From NCBI RefSeq assembly GCF_037026715.1, contig NZ_JBANCG010000004.1, forward strand, positions 310,001-374,000: a DNA stretch of 64,000 bases. The letters are read 5' to 3'. The translations under genes were made by a program, and so were the position numbers. This DNA is from Breoghania sp037026715. GTDB taxonomy: Bacteria; Pseudomonadota; Alphaproteobacteria; Rhizobiales; Stappiaceae. Under the pieces are notes generated by a model, which was not told the DNA's origin, searched no databases, and saw nothing but the letters and a program-made list of their open reading frames with translations. Below, piece after piece: positions 16,953 through 24,992 of this stretch. Within the stretch, counting starts at the first letter, position 1; each line of letters starts with the position of its first letter.

Positions 16953-17546
16953 TTATGAGCCGGATGCCTCTTCGTTCGTTTCCGTGCTCTCCCGCACGCC
17001 CCTCCAGCCGCGTGCCATGATGCCGGCGCTGGCGTTGTCGAGCTTGGTGAGAATGCCGTCGAGCATCGCGAGTTCATCCTTGGAGACCGCGTCGGTCAGT
17101 TCCCGTTCGAGCCGCTGCGCCAGATCGGAAATCTCGGTGAAGGCCTCCCAGCCGCTTTGCGTCAGCTCGATCGCGGCGTAGCGCTTGTCGGTGCGGCCAG
17201 TCTGGCGGCGGGCGTAGCCGAGTTCCACCAGCTGCCGGATCGCGCGCGAGATCGCGAACTGGTCGAGCCCGCCGGCCTGGCAGATCTCCTTGACGCTGAC
17301 GCCGGGACGATTGGCGACGATCGCCATGGTGCGCCAGGCGGAGCGCGAAAACCCGAATTTGGGTCCGTAGAAGGCATTGAGGACGTCGGCGACGCGAACG
17401 GAGACACGGAACAGACGATAGGGCAGCCAGGATTCGAGCTGCAACGCCGCGGCCTGCTGCGAGGCGGAGGACTCATCCGGTGCGGGGGCGCCTTCGGACA
17501 GGTCGTTTCCATCCAGGCTCTGGTTTTTATTGCTATATAATTGCAT
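16953..17546 (-). CDS. MarR family transcriptional regulator
   Basis: 197 residues, longer than the usual 140-160 because of a 35-residue polar N-terminal extension. The winged helix covers about 55-130: FSRSAWRTMAIVANRPGVSVKEIC, then the recognition helix GGLDQFAISRAIRQLVELG and the wing GYARRQTGRTDKRYAAIELT. The ATG lies inside an inverted repeat, TTGCA-TAT-TGCAA, which strongly suggests autorepression. It faces a yciI-like gene on the other strand with a very long palindrome between, and leads toward the EamA and ridA genes. A second copy of its likely operator is found at 26.1 kb. Confidence 0.93.
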   Translation of the reverse strand: MQLYSNKNQSLDGNDLSEGAPAPDESSASQQAAALQLESWLPYRLFRVSVRVADVLNAFYGPKFGFSRSAWRTMAIVANRPGVSVKEICQAGGLDQFAISRAIRQLVELGYARRQTGRTDKRYAAIELTQSGWEAFTEISDLAQRLERELTDAVSKDELAMLDGILTKLDNASAGIMARGWRGVRESTETNEEASGS

Positions 17547-17553
17547 ATTGCAA
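17541..17553. promoter_or_regulatory. Operator-like inverted repeat TTGCA-N3-TGCAA over the marR start codon
   Basis: TTGCATATTGCAA is a perfect 5+3+5 inverted repeat, and the symmetry extends imperfectly into the AT-rich flanks (TATA on both sides). The ATG of the marR gene is read through its centre on the minus strand. The same 5-3-5 motif, with a different spacer, is at 26129-26141. Confidence 0.5.
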
Positions 17554-17587
17554 CTATATCCTCTTTAATCACGTATGGCAACAGCCT

Positions 17588-17638
17588 GTGCCACCCAAGA
17601 CCCGCAACAGGGGCCCTGTTGCGGGTCTTGGGTGGCAC
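17588..17638. repeat. Perfect 51-bp palindrome (25-bp arms, 1-nt centre)
   Basis: The arms at 17588-17612 and 17614-17638 are exact reverse complements around a single G at 17613; the arm starts GTGCCACCCAAGACCC and ends CAACAGGG. It lies in the 147-bp gap between the divergent marR and yciI-like genes, 56 bp before the latter. It has no T-tract, so it is not a classic terminator, and with practically no loop it would extrude as a cruciform or form a long RNA duplex. Confidence 0.95.
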
Positions 17639-17693
17639 GCGGAGGAGGCGCGCATCGCAAACGGCTATGACACGCAAAACAGGGGAGCAGACC

Positions 17694-18029
17694 ATGCCAT
17701 ACGTTGTTCATTGTATCGACCGGCCCGATGCGGGCGATTTGCGCCAGCGCACGCGGGCGGAGCATCTGGAATACATGATCGCCCACGGCGACCGTGTCGC
17801 GTTCGGCGGACCGCTGCAGGATGATGACGGAACGAAGGTGATCGGAAGCCTCATGGTGTTGTCCTTCGACACACGGGCGGAGGTGGACGCCTTCCTCGCG
17901 GCCGAGCCCTACGCGCGCGCCGGCCTGTTCGCGGACCTCAGCGTCAGTCGCCTGCGCCAGATGGTGCCGGAAAACCCGCCGGGCCTGCTGCTGCGGGAGT
18001 TGGAACGCGAGCAGGCGGCGCTGGCCTGA
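17694..18029 (+). CDS. YciI-like protein
   Basis: 111 residues with the ferredoxin-like YCII fold. MPYVVHCIDRPDAGDLRQ is followed by the conserved block TRAEHLEYMIAHGDRVAFGGPL, with the His and the Gly-Pro-Leu turn, and by GSLMVLSFDTRAEVDAFLAAEPYARAGLF, with the Asp and DPY/EPYA motifs that line the putative active pocket. The start has AGGGGAG about 8 bases upstream. YciI proteins are small cytoplasmic enzymes or sensors of mostly unknown reaction. The gene is alone on this strand, downstream of the 51-bp palindrome and divergent from marR, so control by that regulator is a reasonable guess. Confidence 0.88.
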   Translation: MPYVVHCIDRPDAGDLRQRTRAEHLEYMIAHGDRVAFGGPLQDDDGTKVIGSLMVLSFDTRAEVDAFLAAEPYARAGLFADLSVSRLRQMVPENPPGLLLRELEREQAALA

Positions 18030-18091
18030 GCAGGGCCGGAAGATCAAGGGCGGACCTTCTGTTTGAAGGCACACGCCGCCCTCTCTCTTCC

Positions 18092-18114
18092 CCCTTCTCC
18101 CACCGGGAGAGGGG
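18092..18114. repeat. Short REP-like hairpin (CTCTCCC family)
   Basis: CCCTTCTCCC and GGGAGAGGGG form a 10-bp stem with one G-T pair and a 3-nt loop. It lies between the convergent yciI-like and ABC ATPase genes. Related palindromes are at 55.5 and 57.4-57.5 kb. Confidence 0.5.
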
Positions 18115-18275
18115 TGGGAGGCTTTTCGGTTTCTACATCCCAGCAAGAGTTCGCCCCCGCGCGCTCCTTGCAACGTGCGCGTCACGCATCGCTCCGGCTA
18201 AAGCGGATACGCTTCCTAGTCGCGGTCCTAAACAGGCCGCTCCGAAACAGTCCTGCCCGCCGGGCCCCAAGGCGA

Positions 18276-19073
18276 TCAGGCCAGCACGAGCTGATCGTCC
18301 TCCACCGCGCTGCCCGTGGTCTTCTTGAACAGGTCGAGCAGGTCGGGAACGTCATAGTCCTTGCGCTTGTCGCCGTGGATGTCGAGGAGGATGCGGCCCG
18401 CGTTCATCATGATGGTGCGGGTGCCGAAATCGAGCGAGTTGCGCATGCTGTGGGTCACCATCAGCGTCGTCAGCCGCTGCTCGCCGGTGATCTCCGCCGA
18501 AAGGTCCAGAACGGTGGCCGCCGCGCCGGGATCGAGCGCCGCGGTGTGCTCGTCCAGGATCAGGATCTTCATCGGCAGAAGGGTCGCCATGAGCAGGCTG
18601 AGCGCCTGCCGCTGGCCGCCGGAAAGGGTGCCGGCCAAGGCGCCCAGCCGATCCTCCAGCCCCATTCCGAGCCGGGCGACCTGATCGGCCAGCCGCCGGC
18701 GCTGACTGCCGCGGCCGAGCGCGGTGCGAAGGCCCCGGCGCCCGCCCCGGCTCGCCGCCAGCGCCAGGTTTTCCTCCACCGTCAGGGAAGAACAGGTCCC
18801 CGCCCGGGGCTCCTGGAACACCCGGCCAATCATCGCGGCGCGCTGTTCCGTCGGCCAGGCGGTCACGTCGTGGCCATCGATATAGATGCCGCCGCGGTCG
18901 AGGCGGACATCGCCGGCGACCGCCGACAGCAGCGTCGACTTGCCGGCCCCGTTGGTGCCGATCACCGTCACGAATTCCCCCGCCTCGATGTCGAGATCGA
19001 CGCCGCGCAGGGCCGGCACCGCCAGCGGAGTGCCGGGATTGAAGGTGACGTAGGCGTCGCAGACGCTCAGCAT
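18276..19073 (-). CDS. ABC transporter ATP-binding protein of a PF04392-type importer
   Basis: 265 residues with a complete ATPase: Walker A GTNGAGKST (about 39-47), Q-loop VFQEPRAGTC, signature LSGGQRQ (about 150), Walker B LILDEHTAALD (about 171-181) and the switch His in LMVTHSM. The HTAALDP D-loop and the GTCSSLTVEENLALA segment are typical of ATPases that work with PF04392-type binding proteins (TrpXYZ-like, branched-chain-like permeases). It is the third gene of a three-gene operon, 4 bp after the permease stop, and provides energy for that permease. Confidence 0.93.
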   Translation of the reverse strand: MLSVCDAYVTFNPGTPLAVPALRGVDLDIEAGEFVTVIGTNGAGKSTLLSAVAGDVRLDRGGIYIDGHDVTAWPTEQRAAMIGRVFQEPRAGTCSSLTVEENLALAASRGGRRGLRTALGRGSQRRRLADQVARLGMGLEDRLGALAGTLSGGQRQALSLLMATLLPMKILILDEHTAALDPGAAATVLDLSAEITGEQRLTTLMVTHSMRNSLDFGTRTIMMNAGRILLDIHGDKRKDYDVPDLLDLFKKTTGSAVEDDQLVLA

Positions 19074-19077
19074 GGGT

Positions 19078-20010
19078 CTATCCTTTCTGCGGTTGCGGGG
19101 CGGCGAAGGCGCGGCGCAGCGCCGGCCACAGCCTGAACCGGCTGTTGCGCCGGGCCTGGGACAGCACGACCGCGACGGCGACGACGACGGCGGTGACGAG
19201 GTTCAGGTCCTGCGCCTCAATACCGAGGAAGCCCGCGTTCAGCGCTGCCGCGATGAAGAAGCGATAGAGAACCGCGCCGATCAGACAGCCGAGCGTCGCC
19301 CATGCCACCTTGATCGAGCCGAGCAGGGTCTCGCCGATGATCAGGGCGGCGAGGCCGGTCACGATCGTGCCGATGCCCATGGAGACGTCGGCCACGCCCT
19401 GGCTCTGGGCAAACAGGGAGCCGGCCAGGCCGACGAGCGCATTGCTGAGCGTTATGCCGATCATCGTCATGCGGGCATTGCCGACGGACTGGGCGCGCGC
19501 CATGACCGGGTTCTCGCCGCTGGCACGGAGCGCCAGCCCGATCTGGGTGGAGAGGAACCAGTCGACGAGGAATTTCATCGCCAACGCGATGACCAGAAGC
19601 ACCACGCAATTGGTCCAGATGCCGAAATCGAGCAGCGTCTCGAAGGGCGTGAAGATGGTCGTCTCGCCATAGAGCGAGATGTTCGGGCGCCCCATCACCC
19701 GCAGGTTGATCGAGTAGAGGGCGACCATGGTCAGGATGCCGGCCAGCAGGTTGAGGATGCGGAAGCGGACATTGAGGATGCCGGAGACGAGACCGGCCGC
19801 GCCCCCGGCGAACATTCCCACGACCGTGGCCAGGAAGGGGTTCATGCCGTTGACGATGGCGACGGCGGTGGCGGCGGCACCGAGGGGAAAGCTGCCGTCG
19901 ACCGTCAGGTCGGGAAAGTTGAGGACGCGGAAGGAGAGATAGACCCCCAGCGCGACCAGCGAGAAGAGGAGCCCGGCTTCCAGGGCTCCGGAAATGGCGA
20001 GCGCACTCAT
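19078..20010 (-). CDS. ABC transporter permease (branched-chain-like fold, PF04392 system)
   Basis: 310 residues, about nine membrane helices, BPD_transp_2 family. The N terminus ALAISGALEAGLLFSLVALG, the conserved FRVLNFPDLTVDGSFPLGAA loop and ALRASGENPVMARAQSVG (equivalent of the EAA coupling loop) match permeases paired with TrpX-like binding proteins. It is encoded 1 bp after the binding-protein gene and 4 bp before the ATPase gene, so all three are one transcript and one inner-membrane importer. Confidence 0.93.
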   Translation of the reverse strand: MSALAISGALEAGLLFSLVALGVYLSFRVLNFPDLTVDGSFPLGAAATAVAIVNGMNPFLATVVGMFAGGAAGLVSGILNVRFRILNLLAGILTMVALYSINLRVMGRPNISLYGETTIFTPFETLLDFGIWTNCVVLLVIALAMKFLVDWFLSTQIGLALRASGENPVMARAQSVGNARMTMIGITLSNALVGLAGSLFAQSQGVADVSMGIGTIVTGLAALIIGETLLGSIKVAWATLGCLIGAVLYRFFIAAALNAGFLGIEAQDLNLVTAVVVAVAVVLSQARRNSRFRLWPALRRAFAAPQPQKG

Positions 20011-20011
20011 C

Positions 20012-21010
20012 TTATTCGATCACTTTCGTGGCGGTTTCCAGCAGATCACCCGGAACCTCAACGCCCATGGCGGCCGCCGAGGTCTTGTTCAGGTAGAGAT
20101 CCTGGGTGTCGAGAACGCCCACGGGGATCTCCGCCGGGCTCTCGCCCTTGAGGATGCGCACCGCCATCTTGCCCGTCAGCCGGCCGAGCTTGTAGTAGTC
20201 GAAGCCGAGGGCGGCGAGCGCCCCGCGTTTCACGGAATCCGTGTCACTGGCAAAGACCGGCACCTTGGCTTTCCGCCCGACATTCACCACGCTCTCGATC
20301 GCCGCCACCACGGTGCTGTCGGTGGGGATCAGGATGACGTCCGCGCGCCCGGCGAGGCTGAGGGCGGCGTCACCGACCATCGCGGTCTGGGAGGCCGTGC
20401 TCTCCTCAAGTTCCAGACCGTAATCGGCCAGAGCCGCCTTCAGGGCCTCGACCTGGGCGACGGAATTGGCTTCGCCCGCATTGTAGATGACGCCGAGTTT
20501 CTTGGCCTTCGGCACAAGCTGCTTGATCAGCTTCAGGGTCGGGCCGAAGGGCTGCCGGTCGCTCGTGCCGGTTATGTTGCCGCCGGGCGCCTCCATGCTT
20601 TTGACGAGCTTGCTCCCCACCGGGTCGGTCACGGCGGAAAAGACGATGGGGATCTTGCCGTCGGCCGCGCTTTGCAGCGCCTGGGCGGAAGGAGTGGAGA
20701 TGGCGACCAGCAGGTCGGGCCGCATGCCGGCGAACTTCTTCGCGATCTGGAGCTGGGTGGGCATGGACCCTTGCGCGCTCTGAACGTGCAGGGTCAGCGT
20801 CTCGCCCTCCTTGTAGCCCGCCTCCGCCAGTTCATCGACCACGCCCTTGCGGGCGGCGTCGATGGCGGGGTGATCGACGATGTAGGTGATGGCGACGTTC
20901 GTCATCTCGCCGGCCCGGGCGTTGAGATCATTTGGCCCATCAAGGCCGGGCAGGCCGGTCATGGTCAGGAGCGCGGCTGCGGCGCATGCGGCCAGTTTTT
21001 GCCGAAACAT
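20012..21010 (-). CDS. ABC transporter substrate-binding protein, PF04392 (TrpX-like)
   Basis: 332 residues. A Sec signal (residues about 1-32, hydrophobic core AACAAAALLTMTGL) leads to a two-lobe periplasmic domain: VAITYIVDHPAIDAARKGVVDEL, IVFSAVTDPVGSKLV, GNITGTSDRQPFGPTL, and ILIPTDSTVVAAIE. These are the signature blocks of PF04392 proteins, which include tryptophan/tyrosine binding proteins in Gram-positive bacteria. First gene of the transporter operon. Because the downstream cluster has 2-hydroxy-acid oxidases and a prephenate dehydratase homologue, an aromatic ligand is attractive, but this is inference. Confidence 0.92.
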   Translation of the reverse strand: MFRQKLAACAAAALLTMTGLPGLDGPNDLNARAGEMTNVAITYIVDHPAIDAARKGVVDELAEAGYKEGETLTLHVQSAQGSMPTQLQIAKKFAGMRPDLLVAISTPSAQALQSAADGKIPIVFSAVTDPVGSKLVKSMEAPGGNITGTSDRQPFGPTLKLIKQLVPKAKKLGVIYNAGEANSVAQVEALKAALADYGLELEESTASQTAMVGDAALSLAGRADVILIPTDSTVVAAIESVVNVGRKAKVPVFASDTDSVKRGALAALGFDYYKLGRLTGKMAVRILKGESPAEIPVGVLDTQDLYLNKTSAAAMGVEVPGDLLETATKVIE

Positions 21011-21089
21011 CGTGTCTGTTCCTCTGTGGCGTTCTTTTGCTGGAAGATTTGTCTTTGTCGTTCGTGTCCTGCCCGCTGCGGTGCCGGGA

Positions 21090-22340
21090 TCAAGGCAGGG
21101 CGCCCTGCCGCTTTTCCGCGACGAGGGAAAGCGGACCGGCCGCCGGTGCCTGGGGGATGCTCGCTGCGGCCTCCGGCGCCATTCCGGGCGCCTCCATCGG
21201 GCGCGGACTGCGCAACATCGCCGGGCCGAAATCCTTGATGGCGCGCGCGCCCATCAGCATCTGCGCGATTTCCAGCTCGCTTTTCAGGATGTCGAGCGCC
21301 CGGCGCACGCCGGCTTCGCCGCCGCCGGCCAGCGCGAACAGCGTCGCCCGCCCGACCTGCACGGCGTCGGCCCCCAGCGCGAGCGCGCGCGCGATGTCGG
21401 ACCCGGTGCGGAAACCGCTGTCGACGAGAAGCGTCAGGCGCGCGCCGGCCTGGGCCCGGAACTCCGCCAGAATGTCGATCGTGGCGACGGCCCCGTCGAG
21501 CTGCCGTCCGCCATGGTTTGAAATGACCAGCCCGTCGACGCCGGTCTCCACCGCCTTCGCCACCTGCCCCGGATCGAGCATGCCCTTGACGAGCAGCGGT
21601 CCGTCCCAGGCGTCGCGCACCCACTTGATGTCCTCCCAGCCGACGGAGGGATCGAGCTGCGCCTGCATCAGCTCGGCGATCGTGTCGGCCTCGTCCAGGC
21701 CGAGTTCGGCGGCCATGACCTCCAGCCGGGGCGCGCCGGCGCGGGCCATGCGCAGGCTCCAGGCGGGATGGGCGGCGAGGCTCGCGAGCTTGGCGGGCGT
21801 CCAGCGGAACGGCAGGGTGAAGCCGTTTCGCGCGTCGCGCAGGCGACGGCCGGGAATGGCGTTGTCGACCGTCACCTCCAGCGCCTTGAAGCCGAGGGCC
21901 TTGGCCTTGGCGATCAGCCGGGCGCTGACCGCACGGTCCTTGAAGATGTAGAGCTGGAACCATTTTGCGCCTGCTTCTGCGGCGGCGACCTCCTCCATGG
22001 TGGCGGTCGCCGCCGTGCTCATGACGAAGGGGATGCCGCCCTTGGAGGCGGCGCGCGCCAGATCGACATCGCCGCGCGGCCAGGCGGCTCCGGCCAGCCC
22101 GGTGGGTCCGATAATCACCGGCATTGAATAGTCACGGCCAAAAAGGCTGACGGACTGTGAGCAGGCCTGCACGTCCACCGGCGCGCGGCCGACGAGACGG
22201 TGACGGTCGAGCGCGGACCGGTTCTCCGCCAGAGTGTTCTCGCTGCCGCTGCCGCCGTCGATGAAATCGAAGACGAAACGCGGCAGCCGGCGCTTGGCCT
22301 GCTCGCGGAAATCGGCGATCGATTGGGGCTGATGTTTCAT
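21090..22340 (-). CDS. FMN-dependent alpha-hydroxy-acid oxidase/dehydrogenase (LldD/mandelate dehydrogenase family)
   Basis: 416-residue TIM-barrel flavoenzyme. The N terminus SIADFREQAKRRLPRFVFDFIDGG is the family start. The FMN region includes IIGPTGLAGAAWPRGD and FVMSTAATATMEEVA. The catalytic signature SNHGGRQLDG (about 274-283, catalytic His 276 with the Arg that binds the substrate carboxylate) is intact, followed by LLVDSGFRTGSDIARALALGA. Such enzymes oxidise L-lactate, mandelate or other 2-hydroxy acids to 2-oxo acids. It follows the FAD-linked oxidase gene by 22 bp. Having an FMN-type (L-specific) next to a FAD-type (usually D-specific) enzyme suggests both enantiomers of one acid are used. 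Confidence 0.92.
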   Translation of the reverse strand: MKHQPQSIADFREQAKRRLPRFVFDFIDGGSGSENTLAENRSALDRHRLVGRAPVDVQACSQSVSLFGRDYSMPVIIGPTGLAGAAWPRGDVDLARAASKGGIPFVMSTAATATMEEVAAAEAGAKWFQLYIFKDRAVSARLIAKAKALGFKALEVTVDNAIPGRRLRDARNGFTLPFRWTPAKLASLAAHPAWSLRMARAGAPRLEVMAAELGLDEADTIAELMQAQLDPSVGWEDIKWVRDAWDGPLLVKGMLDPGQVAKAVETGVDGLVISNHGGRQLDGAVATIDILAEFRAQAGARLTLLVDSGFRTGSDIARALALGADAVQVGRATLFALAGGGEAGVRRALDILKSELEIAQMLMGARAIKDFGPAMLRSPRPMEAPGMAPEAAASIPQAPAAGPLSLVAEKRQGALP

Positions 22341-22362
22341 CGTTTTTCGTCGTTCCTCCCGC

Positions 22363-23808
22363 TCAGGTGAAGGGCAGCGCGTCGCTGGCCTCGATGATCT
22401 TTCCCGGGTTGAGAATGTCGCGCGGATCGAGCGCCCGCTTGATCGCCGCCATCGCGCGGATACCGGCGCTGCCGTGTTCCTCGACGAGGTAGCCGCGCTT
22501 GCCGTAGCCGATGCCGTGCTCGCCGGTGATCGTGCCGCCAAGCGCGATGGCGCGGCGCGACAGGCGCGACAGAAGCTCGTCGACATTGGCCTTCTCCCGC
22601 GCGTTGTCGGGATCGAAGACGACGCAGAGGTGGAAATTGCCGTCGCCGACATGGCCGCAGATCGGCGCGGTGACATCGAGTTCGGCGCAATCGCTGCGGG
22701 CGAGCGCGATCGCCTCCGCCATCCGCGAGACGGGAACGCAACTGTCGGTGGGAATGCCCTTGGCGCCGGGGCGCAGCGCGATGGCCGCCCACCATGCGTC
22801 GTGGCGGGCCTGCCAGATCCGGTTGCGGTCTTCCGGGCTCTGCGCCGTCTTCACGTCGAGCGGTTCGAAATCCCCGGCGATCTCGGTGATCCAGGTCATC
22901 TGCCGGGCGACGGTCTGCGGGTCGCCGGCACATTCAAGAATGAGCGTGTCGCCGATCGTCAGGCCGAGTTTCGAATAGGCCTCCACCGCCGCGATCTGCA
23001 CGTCGTCGAGATATTCGATCCGCGCGATCGGCAGGCCGGAACCCATGATGGCGATCGCGCAATCGATCGCGGCGGATGAGGAGGGAAAGGCGATCAGCGC
23101 CGTTTCCGTCGCCTCCGGGATCGGGTGCAGGCGGATCGTGGCCGACACGATGACGCCCAGCGTGCCCTCCGCGCCGACGAACATCTGGGTCAGGTTGTAG
23201 CCGGCCGAGGACTTGCGCGCGGCGCTCGCGGTGCGAAGCCGGGTGCCGTCGGCCAGCACCACGTCGAGCGACACGACGTGGTCCTTCATCGTGCCGTAGC
23301 GCACCGCGTTCGTGCCCGAGGCCCGCGTCGAGATCATGCCGCCGATGGAGGCGTCCGCCCCTGGATCCACGGGAAAGAACAGGCCGGTGTCGCGCAGATG
23401 CGCGTTCAGCGTCTTGCGCGTCACGCCCGGCTCGACCACGCAGGTCATGTCGGCCGGGCTCACCGGGCCGATGGCGTTCATGCGCGAGGTGTCGAGGCAG
23501 ATACCGCCCTTGAGCGCCGCCACGTGCCCCTCGCAGGACGAGCCGGTGCCAAACGGGATGACGGGGACACGATGGGCATGACAGGTGGCCAGGATGAAGA
23601 CGACCTCGTCCGCGGTTTCGGGAAAGGCGACGGCGTCGGGCGGATGGGGCGGCAGGTAGCTCGCATCCTGGCCATGTTGTTCGCGCACGGGGCGGGCGGT
23701 GGACAGGCGCTCGCCGAGCCGCGCCGCGAGGGCGGCGAGAACGGTTTCCAGTGCGTCCGCCAAAGGCGACCGTGCAGATTGTTGTTGCAGGGGAGCGGGG
23801 CTCGTCAT
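22363..23808 (-). CDS. FAD-linked 2-hydroxy-acid dehydrogenase (GlcD/D-lactate dehydrogenase family)
   Basis: 481 residues. The PCMH FAD-binding domain has PFGTGSSCEGHVAALKGG (about 85-102), which holds the FAD diphosphate, and MISTRASGTNAVRYGTMKDHV. The C-terminal FAD-oxidase domain has CGHVGDGNFHLCVVFD, with the metal/substrate histidines, and the closing EHGIGYGKRGYL block. Members oxidise D-lactate, glycolate or D-2-hydroxy acids, passing electrons to quinone or ETF. The ATG overlaps the stop of the prephenate dehydratase homologue (ATGA), so the two proteins are made in a coupled way. Confidence 0.93.
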   Translation of the reverse strand: MTSPAPLQQQSARSPLADALETVLAALAARLGERLSTARPVREQHGQDASYLPPHPPDAVAFPETADEVVFILATCHAHRVPVIPFGTGSSCEGHVAALKGGICLDTSRMNAIGPVSPADMTCVVEPGVTRKTLNAHLRDTGLFFPVDPGADASIGGMISTRASGTNAVRYGTMKDHVVSLDVVLADGTRLRTASAARKSSAGYNLTQMFVGAEGTLGVIVSATIRLHPIPEATETALIAFPSSSAAIDCAIAIMGSGLPIARIEYLDDVQIAAVEAYSKLGLTIGDTLILECAGDPQTVARQMTWITEIAGDFEPLDVKTAQSPEDRNRIWQARHDAWWAAIALRPGAKGIPTDSCVPVSRMAEAIALARSDCAELDVTAPICGHVGDGNFHLCVVFDPDNAREKANVDELLSRLSRRAIALGGTITGEHGIGYGKRGYLVEEHGSAGIRAMAAIKRALDPRDILNPGKIIEASDALPFT

Positions 23809-24707
23809 TGCAAGCCCCCCCGGTTCACGTTTGCGCGGGTCCGCGTGCCGGTCGCGTGCATCGGAAACACGCCCAGAATGGCGTGGCGGGTCGAGTGCCG
23901 GACGAGAGTATCGATCGCCTGACGGACGTCGTCGCGTTCGGGATGACCCTCGAACTCGCACAGGAAACGGGTGGCGACGAACTGGCCGTCAACCAGATAG
24001 CTTTCCAGCTTGGTCATGTTGATGCCGGCGTCGGCGAACCCGCTCAGGGCACGGAAGAGAGCCCCCGGGGCGTTGTCCAGCTCGAAGAGCAGCGAGGTCA
24101 GGATGTCCGGTTCGTGCGGTGCCGGAACGACCGGGTCGCGCGCCAGCACGTAGAAGCGGGTCATGTTGACGGGGTTGTCCTCGATATTGCGCTTGAGGAT
24201 CGTCAGGCCGTAGGTGCGGGCGGCCAGTTCGGAGGCCACGGCCGCGTCCGCCCCCTCCCCCGACCGTCTGACAAGGGCGGCGGCGGTGGCGGTGTTGCTC
24301 TGCTCCACCGCCGCGAGCCCATGCGCGGCGAGGAACCGGCGGACCTGATTGAGCGCGACGGGATGCGAATGCACCCGCCGGATCTGATCCAGCGAGCGAC
24401 CCGCCGGCGCCACCAGATGCAGCTCGATGGGCAGGAAGATCTCGCCGACGATCCTCAGCCCGGCCTCCGGCGCCAGGCCGATCTCGGGCAGGAGCAGGTG
24501 GATGTCGGGCACACGTCCGGCGAGAAGGTTCTCGCATGGCAGCACCGCGGCCTCCGCCCTGCCCGCGCGCACCGCCTCGATGACCTGGAGAAGACTGCCG
24601 CAGGCGATGGCGCGGGCCCGCGGAAAGGCCGTGCGGCAGGCGATCTGGGCGAAGGCGCCGGCGCTGCCGTGATAGGTCACGACGGCGGGAGCGAACGGGC
24701 TTCGCAT
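23805..24707 (-). CDS. Prephenate dehydratase-family protein (divergent, catabolic context)
   Basis: 300 residues from an ATG preceded by GGGGAGGGAC; no chorismate mutase domain. The two periplasmic-binding-like PDT lobes span about 9-190, with the catalytic T-R-F triplet at 183-185 (NMTRFYVL) and the HSHPVALNQ block. A C-terminal ACT domain (about 206-280) has GALFRALSGFADAGINMTKLESY. One key point deviates: the usual E-N-S/T of the PIENS motif reads PCENLLAG (about 58-64), with Leu for Ser. Standard members convert prephenate to phenylpyruvate. Its 4-bp overlap with a hydroxy-acid oxidase gene, far from other aromatic synthesis genes, points to a specialised paralogue linked to aromatic 2-oxo acids. 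Confidence 0.85.
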   Translation of the reverse strand: MRSPFAPAVVTYHGSAGAFAQIACRTAFPRARAIACGSLLQVIEAVRAGRAEAAVLPCENLLAGRVPDIHLLLPEIGLAPEAGLRIVGEIFLPIELHLVAPAGRSLDQIRRVHSHPVALNQVRRFLAAHGLAAVEQSNTATAAALVRRSGEGADAAVASELAARTYGLTILKRNIEDNPVNMTRFYVLARDPVVPAPHEPDILTSLLFELDNAPGALFRALSGFADAGINMTKLESYLVDGQFVATRFLCEFEGHPERDDVRQAIDTLVRHSTRHAILGVFPMHATGTRTRANVNRGGLQ

Positions 24708-24992
24708 GTCCCTCCCCTGCGCGCCCTGTCCCCTTGCGCCTCCGGGCCCGCTCACCCGTCCATGACCGGCGCCGAGGGATTTCAGCGCCGGGTTGCGGGC
24801 GACGTTGCGGATCGGGACCTTGCTCCCCCGCCGGGAGATCGCGCCCGGCAGGTCGGGCCGCGAACGCCGGCGCGCGCCGGCATCCCCGCAAACGAGCCTT
24901 TCGCGAAGATGTCCGCCGGGATCGCGGCCCAGCATGTGACGACTTGGAGTGCTGCGACTTGGGCGCATGGTGAGGATCCTCGCCGTTATCTC

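Noticed and set aside
17588..17638. Interpretation of the long palindrome as a rho-independent terminator.
   Set aside because: It has no T-tract and lies between divergent, not convergent, genes.
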